Shown piece after piece: positions 20,927 to 32,887 of a stretch of 64,000 nucleotides of DNA (the first letter of the stretch is position 1; every line of letters starts with the position of its first letter). Both the position numbers and the translations under genes were made by a program. Source of the DNA: Malachius bipustulatus (lineage: Eukaryota; Arthropoda; Insecta; Coleoptera; Melyridae); contig OU342630.1 in the NCBI GenBank assembly GCA_910589415.1, positions 88,842,186-88,906,185 of the forward strand, in the 5' to 3' direction. Below the pieces are notes generated by a model. That model was not told where the DNA came from and searched no databases. It saw nothing but the letters and a program-made list of their open reading frames with translations.

Positions 20927-23401
20927 TGTTACCTGCAACCCAAAATTTTTGCATAGCGGTTATTATTAGCCAAAAAGCTCTTCATTTCCGCATTGTCAAA
21001 TTTTATATTCGTCAGTATATGATTTGCTCTATACCCAAGCGATGGTAGAAGCCAAGCAGAAAAAGACAGAAAAGAAGAATTTTGATGTTATAGATGGAAA
21101 CAAGTAGCTACTTCGCACATTATTTTTTGATTTTTTTAAATTCGAATTTGAAACTACTTCCATTAACAAGATATACGATAGGAAATAGTAATAATAATTA
21201 TGCTCATGTCTTAATTGGTTGGGAAGAAAGCCTACTTGTCGGAAGTTATTTTTTCTGTTCAACTGTTATAAACTCTGTTCCAGACATCTTGACAATAATT
21301 ACCCTATAGCATTGAAACAACATATATACTGGTTATAAACGAACGTTAAAGTACTCACACGCCAACATTATACCTTTTTATACAGGCGCTATACAGTTAA
21401 AGGTGCATTACTCAATAATAACGGTTTTATTCATTAACGAAAAGACTCAATTTAATTTCAAAACAAGTAATAAAAGAAAATTTTATATTTTCAAGTGAGG
21501 CTTGTTTAGTCTCCTTTTGTAGAGTTAATTAATAGTTAAGTCGTCACAAAAATTCTTTTAATTACGAAACATAATATCAAAGAATGCAATGACATAACTC
21601 AGTAGCTAATACTGACAGTAACTGCTTCTTCTCGTGCGTAAATCCCAGTGATTTACTATTATACCCAGTCCCAGTACATTAACTATTTATTTTTGCGTTA
21701 TCACTTGGATCAAAAATAATGGTAGTCACTTTTGATTTTATTGAAAAAAAGCTATTTCAAAATTAGAAAGAGAGAGAGAAAAAAAATTTCGCTTCGATCG
21801 AAAGATACAGGGCCGGGTAAATTACCAAAAAAAAAAAAGTTGCTAGATTGGTTAAAACAAACGAAAATATCGCTGCTATATACTTAGTTCATGAAATAAC
21901 CGAAAAAAAACTAAAAACGTCGAGTTTTTGTTTTTGGTTATAACTCCCTTGTTTATGGAGATATTTATCTGAAATTTGGTTGAGCATAAGCGGTCTAGTT
22001 TTCCTAAATAGCGTCATTAGTTATTATTTTTTGTTTTTGATATGCGACTCTCATTTTCTTTTTCTTATGGGCACCATATTGAATTTTCATTTTGTAAAAT
22101 ATAAAAAAATCACAAAAATGCAGTATATCACGCACTTGCATAAAATGACAGATTTTATTTAATCTACTCTTATCTAGTTGGCTAAAATATAAATTTTACC
22201 ACTTGAATATTCAACTTCCAAAATATTGCTACTGATAACATTCAAGACACAGGCCTAAAAGGTTAGTTTGAATAAAATTATCTTTTTTAAAGTAAAGAAA
22301 GTAGCAAAGAAAGCAACTTAAAGTGAACTTAAAAAATTATATGATAACTTCTTTGACTCTTTTTTTGTTTTGTTGATTAATTCTAATTATCCTGTAGATA
22401 CCTATCTATTATTGGCTAAACTTGGAATGTTTTCTGTAGGCTAGTGACATGGTACTGTTGTTCTTCTCCGTTCGTTATAATATATGGGAGGTTGCGTTCA
22501 CCTTCAGTATTCCATGAATACAGTCAATTATGAATGGTGATATTAATGGCCATTCATAATTATGAATATGCCAATTATGAATGGTGCTAGAGGAATCGCC
22601 TGGATCTAAATGCAAGCAAATACATACTCTGCATTTTGCATTCTCAGTCGATCGTTCATAAACTTACGCATGGACTAGATCAAGGATCTTGGTACGGCAT
22701 GCACGTATCGAGCTATTTACTATTTGAAAAAAAAACTCTTTTTAGGTAAAAAACAGTTTTTATATACTTGAGAAGGCAACTTAAAATATATTTTTTTTAA
22801 TTTGTATTTTCATAAGTTCAGCTACTTTTTTTAGTTTATATTTTTGGTTTTTGAGGGTTTTTCATGCTTTTTAGCGTTCCGTATAATTATATTTGAAAAA
22901 ATGCAATTATTATAAAATTTCAGCTTGTTCGTTATTCTATAATTTATAAAGAATTTTTTGATTTATGTAAGTTAAGGCCTACGGTTTCAATGATTTTTGT
23001 ATACTTTCATTTTGTATTCAATGACTACATGGTTATAGTAAAACTTTGGGGGATTCAATTTAATTCGATAAACGCAAATAAAACAGGTCGATAAAAGGGA
23101 CCGTTGTCTGACGAGAGGTAGAACAATACAGCTTATTCCTTTTACATACATCTTTTTGTTGGCGACCTATTAAAATGGACTAATAATGGGCAGCGACTTT
23201 ATTTAAAACCAACTGTCCCTAAAATGTCTTTACATCTTACTACCAAATGTTCCTCGGATGAAACTACGTCCAATTTAAGTCGACTAACCTTTGACAAAGC
23301 TGCTTGCTTTACCAGCTGGCAAAGTGTCAATAATTCTGAAATTGTTATTTGATTATAAAAGCGAAGCCGCTGAAGCGATTTGGATTAGAATTGATATGAC
23401 G
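20927..23401. other. No gene recognised; small repeat cluster at 22.5 kb
   Basis: The only structure is three copies of AATTATGAATGG within 22525-22587, one of them inverted, forming a potential hairpin. Frames on both strands at 21029-21309 and 21980-22162 are AT-rich and unrecognised. Confidence 0.45.
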
Positions 23402-23520
23402 TTATGGTTTTATGGGACACAAAGTACAATATACTTCAATTACTCATGACGTTAATTCATTGACGTAGATCATGAGCTTTTTACGTTTTATACCCTTTGA
23501 ACTTCTAAGCCAATGGATTG
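23402..23520 (+). repeat. Interspersed repeat, copy 1
   Basis: About 120 bp resembles 45922-46053 in the same orientation. Shared blocks are TTATGGGACA, ATGACGTTAATTCATTG (the other copy: ATGACGGTAATTCATTG), GCGTAGATC-type sequence, and CCTTTGAACTTCTAAGCCAATGG (the other copy has CTACGCCAAT). No coding content or termini can be defined from two copies. Confidence 0.6.
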
Positions 23521-23709
23521 AAAATTTTGACTCATTTTTTACAAAAAAGGTAATCTTGATAAAAGTCGCCTAATCATCGTTTAGATTTAGAAGATCGTTT
23601 ATTGGAAATTTCTTATTTTTTCTATTAAATTTTCTTAATCTACATAATTTACATTTTTAATTGGCATTTGGGTGTTCAAATGCGATTAAATAGGGAAACT
23701 TAGACGAGA

Positions 23710-25395
23710 ATGACAGCAGACCAGAGCACCAACGGCTAAAACAGCCTGCAACAATGCAACTCAATAACTAAAGCGCGAAATAAAGCGTGTAAAAAAATCG
23801 ATTGGAGACTATACCTGAGCGAGCTAAGTAATGACAAGTGAACAGAATACTCACTTTGGAAGGCTTTGGGAAGGCTTTTGAAGATTACTAACGACGAAAT
23901 AACTAAACCTAATAAATCTATTATACATAATCCTCCAATTAGAAATACGTATTGAAGCTGGGCGCGGAAACACTCTCCAAAAAGCATATTATAGGTTTGC
24001 ACGGGGGTTTGCAGAACACCTAGAGAGTATCTTCCAACCAAATGAGGGAGATAATCCTCATTTGACTGACCCGGGACAAGAAAATATTATAATCATACAT
24101 ACTTCGCCAAAGGAGGTTTGTTGTTTTTTGGGGTTGCGGATGGGCTCGAGATAAACTAATTATAGCTACAGAGGATCATAAGATCTATACGAAGAAGGTC
24201 TCAGATCAAAACAAACATCAACCCAAAAAAAAGCTCATGGCTTTGACCTAATTACTGGTGAAGTCCTGAAACAACTCACAAGAAAAGCCGTAGCATCACT
24301 TACGAAACTGCCGAGAGCAGCAGAAGTTATCATGACCCCTACGCTACAGAAACCTTTGTTGTTGCCATCAGTTATTTCAAAACTATATGACAAATTGCTC
24401 TTCAAGAGACTAAAACCAAGAATACCTAATACACAGAAAAATAACTTGATTCCGGACCAAGTTCGTCTTCAGAGAAAACCATTCGAAAAGGGACCAAGTT
24501 CGAAGTTCGTAGAACCACAAACATCATTGAAAAGTCTCTAGAAGTGAAAAGGGTGTGTTCCGCAGTCTTTGGCTTGGGGGCTTGTTTAATAAATTGCCAC
24601 GCCAATGTGCATAACTTCTATAATCTCACCTAACAGATAGATCCCTCAGGATCAAACAATAAGATGCTTATTCTGAATTAAAAGAAATCAGAGCAGGGGC
24701 TCCACAAGCTAGCGTACTATAGGCCAAGTACGCTATCTATTATACACCGCATTGATATCGTAAATCTTGAACATGAAACAATAGCAACATATTATGCTGA
24801 TGACACCGCAATCACTGTTGGAAGAGGCACAATAACTTCAATTTTGCGCAACTGCAGTTGACTGAATCTTGGCGCATTACTTCCCTTATGCTGTATACTT
24901 CGCCAAATACTCGACTCAAAAAATCGACTCAGCTAAATACTTGGGAATGACCTTAGAAGCTACACTCCGCTGGAGAGTTCATGTCAAAAAAGTTAAGTCT
25001 CCGCAATTGAAAAAAAAATGTATTGACTACTTGGACAAAACTTCAAGCTTTCTACATAAATAAAAACTTCTGTATAAGCAAATACTGAAACATGTTTGGA
25101 TCCGTGGCTTTTGGATTCAACTTTGGGTTGTGTCAGCAAAAGCAACCGATCCAGCATTTCCAGAACTACTAGGATGTTCCACTGAGGAACATCCTTGATG
25201 CACCCTGGTACTGTCGAAACAGAGACATCCATATCCATGAGGACCTTCAAAGGGATACTGTTGATTAATCAAATTCGCTAGTAGCCATGAAGACCGCTCC
25301 ATCATGTGAATGTTGGGGCCATCCAGCTTCTGGACAACCCAAATTTGGTTAGAAGACTCGAGAAGACGTAATCCTTTGAGTTGGTGAAATAATGT
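23710..25395 (+). pseudogene. Decayed Jockey-type LINE reverse transcriptase
   Basis: The order of motifs follows Jockey-clade ORF2 through many frameshifts and stops. Near 23840-23930 there is EYSLWKALGRLLK and NPPIRN. Near 24230-24330 there is KAHGFDLITGEVLKQLTRKA (family form KAPGFDLITGEVLKQLP). Next come LLPSVISKLYDKLLFKRLKP and NLIPDQ (24350-24460), then IIEKSLEVKRVCSAVF (24520-24570). YYADDTAITV, holding the catalytic Asp pair, is at about 24790-24818. SAKYLGMTLEATLRWRVHVK is near 24925-24990, then LGCVSKSN (25120-25140), DAPW-like pieces and a C-terminal SFELV near 25375. The endonuclease half is absent. The family name rests on memory of these motifs. Frames on the minus strand at 24993-25398 are shadows. 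Confidence 0.85.
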
Positions 25396-25581
25396 CAATA
25401 CATATCAGACTATATTGTGCGGTACCAGAGCTACATACTACATTTAGTGTAGTGCAATTACTAGAAAACAAGGTCCAATAGTAAGTAAGACCTTAAGTTT
25501 AAGAATCGTAAAATAGGTATAACAATTTAGGTTATAATAAAATTTTTCATTGATCTATATGAAAAATCAGACTGCAATTAC

Positions 25582-25708
25582 CTTGAAGGATGTTTTTATT
25601 AATAAAAAAAGCTCTTGAATCTCCATTGGCCAATGCGTCCGCAAGGGAATTGTCCTCGGAACTTTCTAAGAATTCCTTTTTTTCGTCCGATTTGTAGATT
25701 TTTGCCAT
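25582..25708 (-). CDS. Possible first coding exon of an unknown gene
   Basis: On the minus strand ATGG starts a 127-nt open stretch encoding MAKIYKSDEKKEFLESSEDN and then SLADALANGDSRAFFINK. It is followed by a donor-like CAAG|GTAATT. The composition is polar and acidic, unlike the random frames around. An in-frame stop lies a few codons upstream of the Met, as expected for a first exon. No family match. It lies just downstream (plus strand) of the LINE relic, so a transposon origin is possible. Confidence 0.27.
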
Positions 25709-25803
25709 TAGTAATAATCATCCTCTGTTAAATAGTTTTCGACACCAGGACATGAAAAAATAACGCAAAAGTAGCGTCCAGTTGAAGAACATGATTATGC
25801 ACA

Positions 25804-26022
25804 TTAAAAAGCTTCACCAGAAAAATGACTCTTCTCCTGTTCCTCGCAGACAGGGACATCTACAGAAGAACCGATTACAGTTCTGAACTTCTCATAATTT
25901 ATAGCGTCTGACAAGGGTTTTTTCTTAAACCGCAGAGAAAAAATGTTTAGATAATTTTTCATTCCAGGTACTTGTCTATAATAATTATCCTCGATGTGTT
26001 GATGCAAGTATTCGAGATTCAT
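25804..26022 (-). CDS. Small unidentified open reading frame
   Basis: 72 codons from Met to stop, with a protein-like composition: NLEYLHQHIEDNYYRQVPG, FSLRFKKKPLSDAINYEKF, VIGSSVDVPVCEEQEK. It lies 95 bp from the exon-like stretch at 25582-25708 on the same strand and might belong to the same gene or element. I do not recognise it. Chance is possible at this length. Confidence 0.22.
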   Translation of the reverse strand: MNLEYLHQHIEDNYYRQVPGMKNYLNIFSLRFKKKPLSDAINYEKFRTVIGSSVDVPVCEEQEKSHFSGEAF

Positions 26023-28130
26023 GAAATAGAGACAGGATCAAGTTAAGTACAAGTATATTGCGAATGAAGATAAAATTTCAAAAATTCAATAACCACCGCG
26101 AATCTATGTATCTTATGCAAGGAACGTTAAAGAATTATAATCATTTATAAGTGTTTGTCCAATTTTCACGTCGCGTTCAATAAATAGTAACTCTTTTGTA
26201 CTTAAAGCCATATCTAATTCGCCTAATAATGTCTATTTAAATTTCTCTTTCTGATATTTCTAAAACTCATGCAAGGGGGGCTCATCTTGATTCAATATTT
26301 GATTCAATATTTGACAAGTTGTGGTAAGCAAGATGACCCAGCTTCTTAAATTTGGTGGCTATAATTTATAAGAGTTTTTGACATTGCTGAAACAATACTA
26401 TAATCAGAAAAACCAAGAAAGGTTTGTTGCAAAACGTTTTATTTATCACTCACTGTTTTGTAATGCACTTGATTTTATCTCTTCGTGTTATTATTCTCTT
26501 GGCATGTGTGAATCGCAGTGCTGAATGGAACATTATTTTCCCACAGAAATCTAGATATACACATAGTTGAAATTAATTTATGTATAGCACTCTGGAGTAA
26601 TCAACACAATTATGAGAAGCAGAATAACATTACACTTTCCATTTCTCCTGGTTTGGTAATAATTATTATTGTTAAAGAGCGTTATTAATCGTTATTCGTT
26701 GCGTTTGGTCTGCACTGTTAAATGTCTCTTACGAAAGAAAATCATAATACGGGATTGTTATTGTCCATTGTCGCACATTATGAACAAAGCGTCTCTCAGG
26801 ATAATTGGGACATGCCATTGTTTAATATTATGTCTAAATTATATACGTATGTATTTATTACTACTCATGAATATATCAAATTTCGTTATACTGAAGTTTA
26901 AGGCTCTGCAAATTTCCAATCAAAACAAAAATGGGCAACTTTAGAAACAAAAAAACATTTTTGTTTTTAAATTTTTTTCTTTTTTTCGCAACTCTCTCCT
27001 CTCAAGCTTCAACCCCCTAATGTGAAGAGGGTCTTGTGACAAAACATTTTTAAACAAGTAAATGCTCTATTCGTAGAAAACATAAACTTTTTTGATTTTG
27101 AATTTCAATTTTTTTCCGAGGGAGCCTAGAAAAATGTGACAATTTCAAAGAAAAAATGACTGGATTTTGAACTTGAACTCACTCATTTTCCTTTAATTCA
27201 GTTTATACAGGACTTTATAAGACTCACATGGTATAATGATAGTCGCAAAATTACGCTAGGCTGATTTATTTTAAGAACAACATGCTTGCTGGAGCAAAAA
27301 TAAATTCCGTCAATTCCGGATTACAACTCATTAAAGGCGACTTACTTTTGCTTTACCTAACTTCTCACGTGATTTTAAGGCATGAATTTCATTGCCAGGT
27401 ATATTATTACATCGAGAAAACATTAAAATGATATATTAAATCAAATCGATTGAGTTTTATATTCAATAGAACTCCAATAATTATTGCTCTCAATGAAGTG
27501 ACCATATTATTATATCCATATAAACACAATTCCAGTTTATGAACTAAGCTTTCATATACAATTTATATCAATTAAGCCAAACCGTGCTTTTAGCAGACAT
27601 TAGTCCCACGTAATTAAACTCCTTGAAGATAAAAGACTCAACTTATTTGCAGGACCTACGTCTTAAAATTACAAGAATTATAGGAATTGCAAGCTACGTG
27701 AAATTGAGTTTTGAAGAATAAATTCAGATAAGGGGGTTACTTATTCGGAGTTGTTCCGTGTCACATTTTTCAAAAAAAAAAAAAAACTAGACAAGTTTCA
27801 ATTTTTTTTTATTTGCAAAGGTGGTGTAGGGGAGTGACGAAAAAATTAACTAATATACCGGAAAACAACCTCGAAACTTTCTGTAAATAATAAATTCACA
27901 GTAGGTACATAATAGTTTGATTCAGTAGGTATTGAAAATCAATCTTTGATAAGGAAAAAAAGCTTGAAAGGCACCGAACATATAAGGTGTGCGATCGAAA
28001 TCTGATTTTAAGACATCGGTTACCAGACATTCTAGATTTGATTGTCAAACCATTTTTGTTGAAGGGAATCTGATGGCTGAAGGTTAGGAAGATTTTGTTC
28101 ACCCATTGCTTGGATGATCGTTACCGAGAA
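26023..28130. other. No gene recognised
   Basis: AT-rich sequence without paired repeats or coding matches. The frame 26669-26944 (plus) is Cys/Leu-rich and unrecognised. Confidence 0.45.
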
Positions 28131-28476
28131 GATCATTTTAATTTCCAACAAGATGGAGCTCCACCACATTATGCGCTGGCTGTTCGGAGGTCTCTGGACA
28201 AAGTTTTTCCAGGACAATGAATTTGGAAGAGGTGCTCAGGAATGGCTTGGTCGTTTACCAGATTTAAGTCCTCAGGAATTTTTTTTGCGTGGTAATTTCA
28301 AAAGTAAAATTTACGAAACGGGTCCAGGGTTTCTGGAAGAGTTGCGTCAACGCATTGTTGCAGAATGCCGCCAAATTATGCTACAGGTCCCCCAAAACGT
28401 AAGGGAACGTTTGGTGGAGAATTTGTTTTCTTGTATGGAAGTTAGTGGCGCACAATTTGAGCCTTTGTTGAACTAA
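28131..28476 (+). pseudogene. Mariner-type transposase C-terminal fragment
   Basis: The frame at 28131 reads HFNFQQDGAPPHYALAVRRS and then LDKVFPGQ, followed by a stop. This is the 'FQQDGAPPH' block with the second catalytic Asp. After a one-frame change it continues RGAQEWLGRLPDLSPQEFF, the block with the third Asp (PDL; the third residue after it is changed, S-P-Q-E for T-P-L-D). It then runs KSKIYETG, LEELRQRIVAECRQI, NVRERLVENLFSCMEVSGAQ and FEPLLN to a stop. The N-terminal DNA-binding half and the first Asp are missing, and no TIR is evident. It is of the same transposase type as 1139-1805 and 35040-35345. Confidence 0.87.
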
Positions 28477-29114
28477 CAAAAATCTCTTATGGCATTTAAT
28501 GCTTGATGCTTTCTCATTTTTTCCCACCTTTTCCATTTATCTGAGGTTAGATTTGATCAATAATTTTGGACTTCTTTTCAACGCTATAAACAAAGAACGA
28601 GGTAATAACTTAGAATTAAATAATATTCCTGAAAGCAAATTGATTGATTCGATTTTTTTTTTGTCATTTAGTACTCAGGGCAAAAAGGGGCTTTCAAATC
28701 CAATCGACCCAGTCATAGTAACCGTTACAGCCATAATAGTGACCATAGCAACCATGATAATTTGTTAAAAAAAGGTAGGACGTCGATATCTCAACAGCCT
28801 CCAAAGCTATTATTAGATGCTAATCGGGAATTCTGATTGTTACCGTTACTGTAATTCATGCTATTCTTTTTAAAATAAATTCAAGTTATTTCATGATAGT
28901 GAGATAAACTAATTTTTTTAATAAGAAAGAAAAAAAAATTGTAATAGAGGACAAAATAAAACAAAAAGGAATAATTACAACAGCTGTTCAAAGCTAAGTT
29001 GAATTTATTTTGAAAACATTCAGTTGAAAGTAGGTAGGTACAGTCAAAACAATCAGTTTTTAAGGTAGAATCGCCATTAAACTTCCTACACATTTTCTTC
29101 AAGTCAGACTGCGT
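28477..29114. other. No gene recognised
   Basis: AT-rich sequence. A run of similar words, GTAACCGTTACAGCC / ATAGTGACCATAGCAACC, lies at 28718-28757. It is an imperfect short repeat with no gene content. Confidence 0.45.
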
Positions 29115-30366
29115 TATACAGGGTGGGCCATCGAAAAGGTAACAAGCCTAATAGTTTGGAAAGTGAAGATATATGCGAAAAACGCCTAAACAGGTCGATT
29201 TTGTTATCGAGGGGGACATATTTTGGTGACAAATTTTACTACCCAAGTTCACCCCCTTGACAGGGGTAGCTACCCCTTTGCTTATCATTATAGGGAACAG
29301 ATATCAAGTGTTACATCATTTGAAAGCTACTTGAATTCTCTTTACAACTATATCCAACATTTTGGGTTTCGCTTACATACAGGATGGCCCAACGAAAACG
29401 TAACTCGCCCTAATAACTTGGAAACTGAAGATGTACGCGAAAAACACCGAAACAGGTCGATTTTTTTATCAAAGTAGGCATATTTTCATGACAAATTTAA
29501 CTACCCAAGTTCACCCCCTTGGCAGGGGTAGCTACCCTTTTGCTTATCATCATAGGGAACAGATATCGAATGATACATTATTTGAAAGCTACTTGAATTC
29601 TCTTTACAACGATATCCAACATTTTGGGTTTCGCTTACATACAGGGTGGCCCAACGAAAACGTAACTCGCCCTAATCACTTGTATGTAGGCCAGCCTGTA
29701 TGTAAGCGTAACCCAAAATGTTGGATATCGTTGTAAAGATAATGCAAGTATCTTTCAAATGATGTATCACTTTCGCTTACATACAGGTGGCCCAATGAAA
29801 ACGTAACTCGCCTTAATCACTTGTATGTAGGCCATCCTGTATGTAAGCGAAACCCAAAGTGTTTTATATCGTTGTAAAGAGAATTCAAGTAGCTTTCAAA
29901 TGATATATCACTCGATAGCTGTTCCCTATGATTTTAAGCAAAGGGGTAGCTACGCCTGCCAAGGGGGTGAACTTGGGTAGTTAAGTTGGTCACGAAAATA
30001 TGCCTACTTTAATAAAAAAATCGACCTGTTTCGGCGTTTTTCCCGTACATCTTCAGCTTCCAAGTTATTAAGGCGAGCTACGTTTTCGTTGGGCCACCCT
30101 GTATGTGAGCGAATCCCAAAATGTTGGATATCGTTGTAAATAGAATTCAAGTAGCTTTCGAATGGTGTATCACTCGATATCTGTTCCCTATGATGATAAG
30201 CAAAGGGGTAGCTACCCCTGCCAAGGGGGTGAACGTGGGTAGTTAAATTTGTCACAAAAATATGTCCCCCTCGATAAAAAAATCGACCTGTTTCGGCGTT
30301 TTTCGCATACATCTTTACTTTCCAAATTATTAGGCTTGTTACCTTTTCGATGGCCCACCCTGTATA
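29115..30366. mobile_element. 1.25 kb palindromic element built of about 260-bp units
   Basis: The ends are TATACAGGGTGGGCCATCG (left) and its complement (right), and the similarity runs about 250 bp inward on each side. Within each arm the terminal sequence recurs in diverged form: TACAGGATGGCCCAACG at 29378, TACAGGGTGGCCCAACG at 29637 and TACAGGTGGCCCAATG near 29784, with mirrored copies near 29700, 29840 and 30100. Spacing on the left is 259-260 bp. Every unit carries CCCAAGTTCACCCCCTTG and GGGGTAGCTACCC. The turn is near 29690. TA flanks are consistent with a TA target. All open frames here are repeats, not genes. Confidence 0.82.
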
Positions 30367-30744
30367 GGGTTGTAAGTATATAAATGAATGCAAAAATATT
30401 GAACATGATGCTTTGTTCAAAATTAAGCAGATTTTTCAAATGAAAATAAATCATTTGCCCCTGAGCTGTTGAGATACTACTTCTGGAAGTGGGAGTCAAA
30501 AGAGTATATTTTCACTTTTTTCTTACAGCCGTACCAGGATTCTAATTAATTTAAATTATTTTATAAAAATCAAAGGTTGCTTTTTTATTTCGAAAAAATT
30601 ACGTTATTCAAAATGCATTTTAAAATGGCGGTGTAACCGTGAGAAAAAAGTTACTTGCGAAATATCGGCTGAAAAAATAAAAACTTTTAAACTAATAATT
30701 CGATTCCCTCCGTTGTTCGGAGTAAATACCATCTTCACATTCCC

Positions 30745-31225
30745 AAAATTAAAAAAAAAAATGCTTCCAGCCTCGAATCGCCAGGCAATTTCGCACGGAC
30801 TGTGTTCACATGTATCTCCGTGGAATGCAGCAGGCTATCCGCGCTCGCACCATCCTCTATACATACTTAAAAAAATCAAAAAAACCTCTCCCAGCCTCGA
30901 ATATCCATGAAACTTCGTACGTAGTTTATGCTAGTCAAGTCTCCGTCACGGTGTAAGTATTATCTTACACCATGGTATCCGTTGAATACAAGCGAACCCC
31001 ACCAGTATCGTTCTATGCATACTTAAAAAATTCAAAAAAAGAGCTCCTAGCGTAGAATCACCATGAAATTTTGCACGTAGTTTCTGCTAGTCAGTCTCCC
31101 TTGGATATAGACGCCCCGCACCCATACCGTTCTCTGCATATACTTAAAAAATTCAAAAGAAGAGCTCTTATCGTCGAATCGCCATGAAACTTCGCACGTA
31201 GTTTCTGCAAGTCGGTCTCCCTTAA
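30745..31225 (+). repeat. Minisatellite, about four units of 120-155 bp
   Basis: The block TACTTAAAAAATTCAAAA, followed by AGAGCTC(C/T)TA, then TCGAATC(G/A)CCATGAAA, TTCGCACGTAGTTTCTGC and GTC(A/G)GTCTCCCTT, recurs near 30745, 30866, 31020 and 31142. The third and fourth copies are most alike, and the first two have diverged and carry extra sequence. A poly-T run follows. Confidence 0.72.
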
Positions 31226-32046
31226 ATTACACGACACATCGATATCCTATTTTTTTTTTTTTTTTTTTTTTTTTAAAGATAATTTTCACACGCAACCCTC
31301 AGTTTGCAGTGCATTTTTTAACCAGAATAATACTCATAGCATATCATAAAATTTCCCCATTGATATTTAAGGAAAATGACCCATTGCTATTTCATGAAAA
31401 CCAGAAAGCTCGACATTATGACATTGAGAAAATATGCTCCTTGTTGCAAAATTTTCCCCCCTACAAAAATTGTTTTTTAAAATCAATACTTAACGAGCTA
31501 CAAGGTTGCTTTGGTACTTTCGCTATAGGCCTGTGTAGGTAAACACTTCTCCATATGTAACGGTTGAAGATTAGTCGCAGTAAGTAGGTATAACCTATCA
31601 TCTGTGTCATTTTTATTAAGCACATAACAAATCGTGCAGTTGATGATGATAACGCACACTTAGCTTTATTAAGTAACAACACATGAATAAAATGAATTTC
31701 TATGTCTCTAATTAAAATCAGAATGAGGCAGTAATTGGATATTCCTCAGTATAAATAGCTTAATTTGCTGAAGGTTTCAAGATATCTAATATTATGCATA
31801 TCTCATTATTTTAGATAATAGTTTTGTTACAATAATCGCGTTTACACCGTTATACCGTTACCACTTACGTTGTCCTGATATTTTTTGAAATGAAATTATA
31901 AACTTTATTTGTATATTTTTCGTACACCGATTATAACAACGTCTGTAATATAATGTAATATATTATGTATATAGGCTAGATTTGTAGATAATGTATTGTA
32001 TATGAAGCATTCCGGAGCAACTGCAAGAACACTGTATATATTTCAG
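31226..32046. other. Sequence upstream of the Pro/Tyr-rich exon; poly-T tract
   Basis: A 25-nt T run is at 31250-31274. The rest is AT-rich with no recognisable gene, presumably intron if the exon at 32047 is real. It ends in a pyrimidine-poor but usable TATATATTTCAG acceptor. Confidence 0.4.
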
Positions 32047-32139
32047 ATGTGGCCTTGTATCCACCTCCGCCCAGTTATACACGTCTGTATCAGTGCTACC
32101 CCAGTCCCCCCGGGTACTACTCCACGCGGTACTTGCCAG
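32047..32139 (+). CDS. Internal Pro/Tyr-rich coding exon of an unidentified host gene
   Basis: A TTTCAG acceptor (32041-32046) and a CCAG|GTGTGT donor enclose 93 nt. One frame, entered with two bases of a split codon, is fully open and strikingly non-random: VALYPPPPSYTRLY, QCYPSPPGYY, STRYLP, then one base of the next codon. The region is far richer in C than its surroundings. Being phase 1 on both sides, the exon could be skipped without a frame change. It is phase-compatible with the terminal exon at 56394. Pro/Tyr-rich stretches of this kind occur in activation domains of transcription factors and in other low-complexity regions; I cannot name the protein. An alternative Met frame across the donor (31996-32196) looks like a shadow. 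Confidence 0.6.
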
Positions 32140-32649
32140 GTGTGTACCTATGCATGCTCTGTCTGTGCACGCCTCTTATGCACCCGTAGAAAGTAGCACA
32201 CGTTGACATTCCTCCTTTATGTGTTCACCTACCTAGTTTTTAGTTGTAGATAGATACCCACACGTAGTCACACAGGCATAGGTAATGTCGCCTAACATAC
32301 AGGGTGTTACTGGTTCATTGTAAAGAAGTTTCTAGTTATTAAGTAAGTATGTACATTTTTCTAGGATAATCAACGAGTCTGATCAGATAAGGCCTTTTTG
32401 AAATATGTTTTATTTACATACTGATGGAGCCAATAATACCAATAAAAACAATTTATCACTGCCTGGAATTTTTGGGACCCCATCAGATGCGACAGTTCTG
32501 TCTATTGACGAATCCACTCTCATGTAAGGGGGCTTCGTGGCTAAAGATGATTTTCTGAAAAAAGTCAGGATTCAATGATTTTCAGCACCCAATAAACAAT
32601 ATTTCGACGTTGTTCATGATGAGCCAGCTTCCGCTCTGGTGGACTATTA
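32140..32649 (+). other. Start of a presumed 24-kb intron
   Basis: No coding sequence. TACAGGGTGTTACTGG at 32298 looks like the left end of a TACAGGGTG-type element, but I find no mirrored right end. Confidence 0.4.
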
Positions 32650-32887
32650 GGGGTCGGTTGCACAAACACAAATTAAAAATTTTGAGATAATTACTGATTT
32701 TAAATGATAAATTTTGAAAATATGGCTAATATATAATGATTTTTAATTTTTTTAACAGTAATTAACTCTTCTTAAAGGGAGTAAAACTTATTTTCAGCAA
32801 TATCAGACCAATATTCTTACAATACAGGGCATTTTAAAATCAGTAATTATCTGAAAATGTTTAATTTACGTTTGTGCAACCGGCCCC
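32650..32887. mobile_element. 238-bp MITE with GGGGYCGGTTGCACAAAC ends
   Basis: The left end GGGGTCGGTTGCACAAAC and the right end, complemented, GGGGCCGGTTGCACAAAC are followed by near-identical AAATTAAA. A further inverted block, GATAATTACTGATTTTAAA / TTTAAAATCAGTAATTATC, extends the repeat to about 55 bp. TA flanks both sides. No coding capacity. Confidence 0.85.

Noticed and set aside
24993..25398. Minus-strand genes overlapping the LINE relic
   Set aside because: The plus strand there carries recognisable reverse transcriptase motifs; the minus frames are antisense shadows.
29223..30499. A cluster of similar small proteins on both strands
   Set aside because: All are readings of the same 260-bp repeat unit in the palindrome.
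29115..31225. CRISPR-like array
   Set aside because: Repeat units of 120-260 bp in mirrored or tandem order with no short repeat-spacer pattern and no associated genes.
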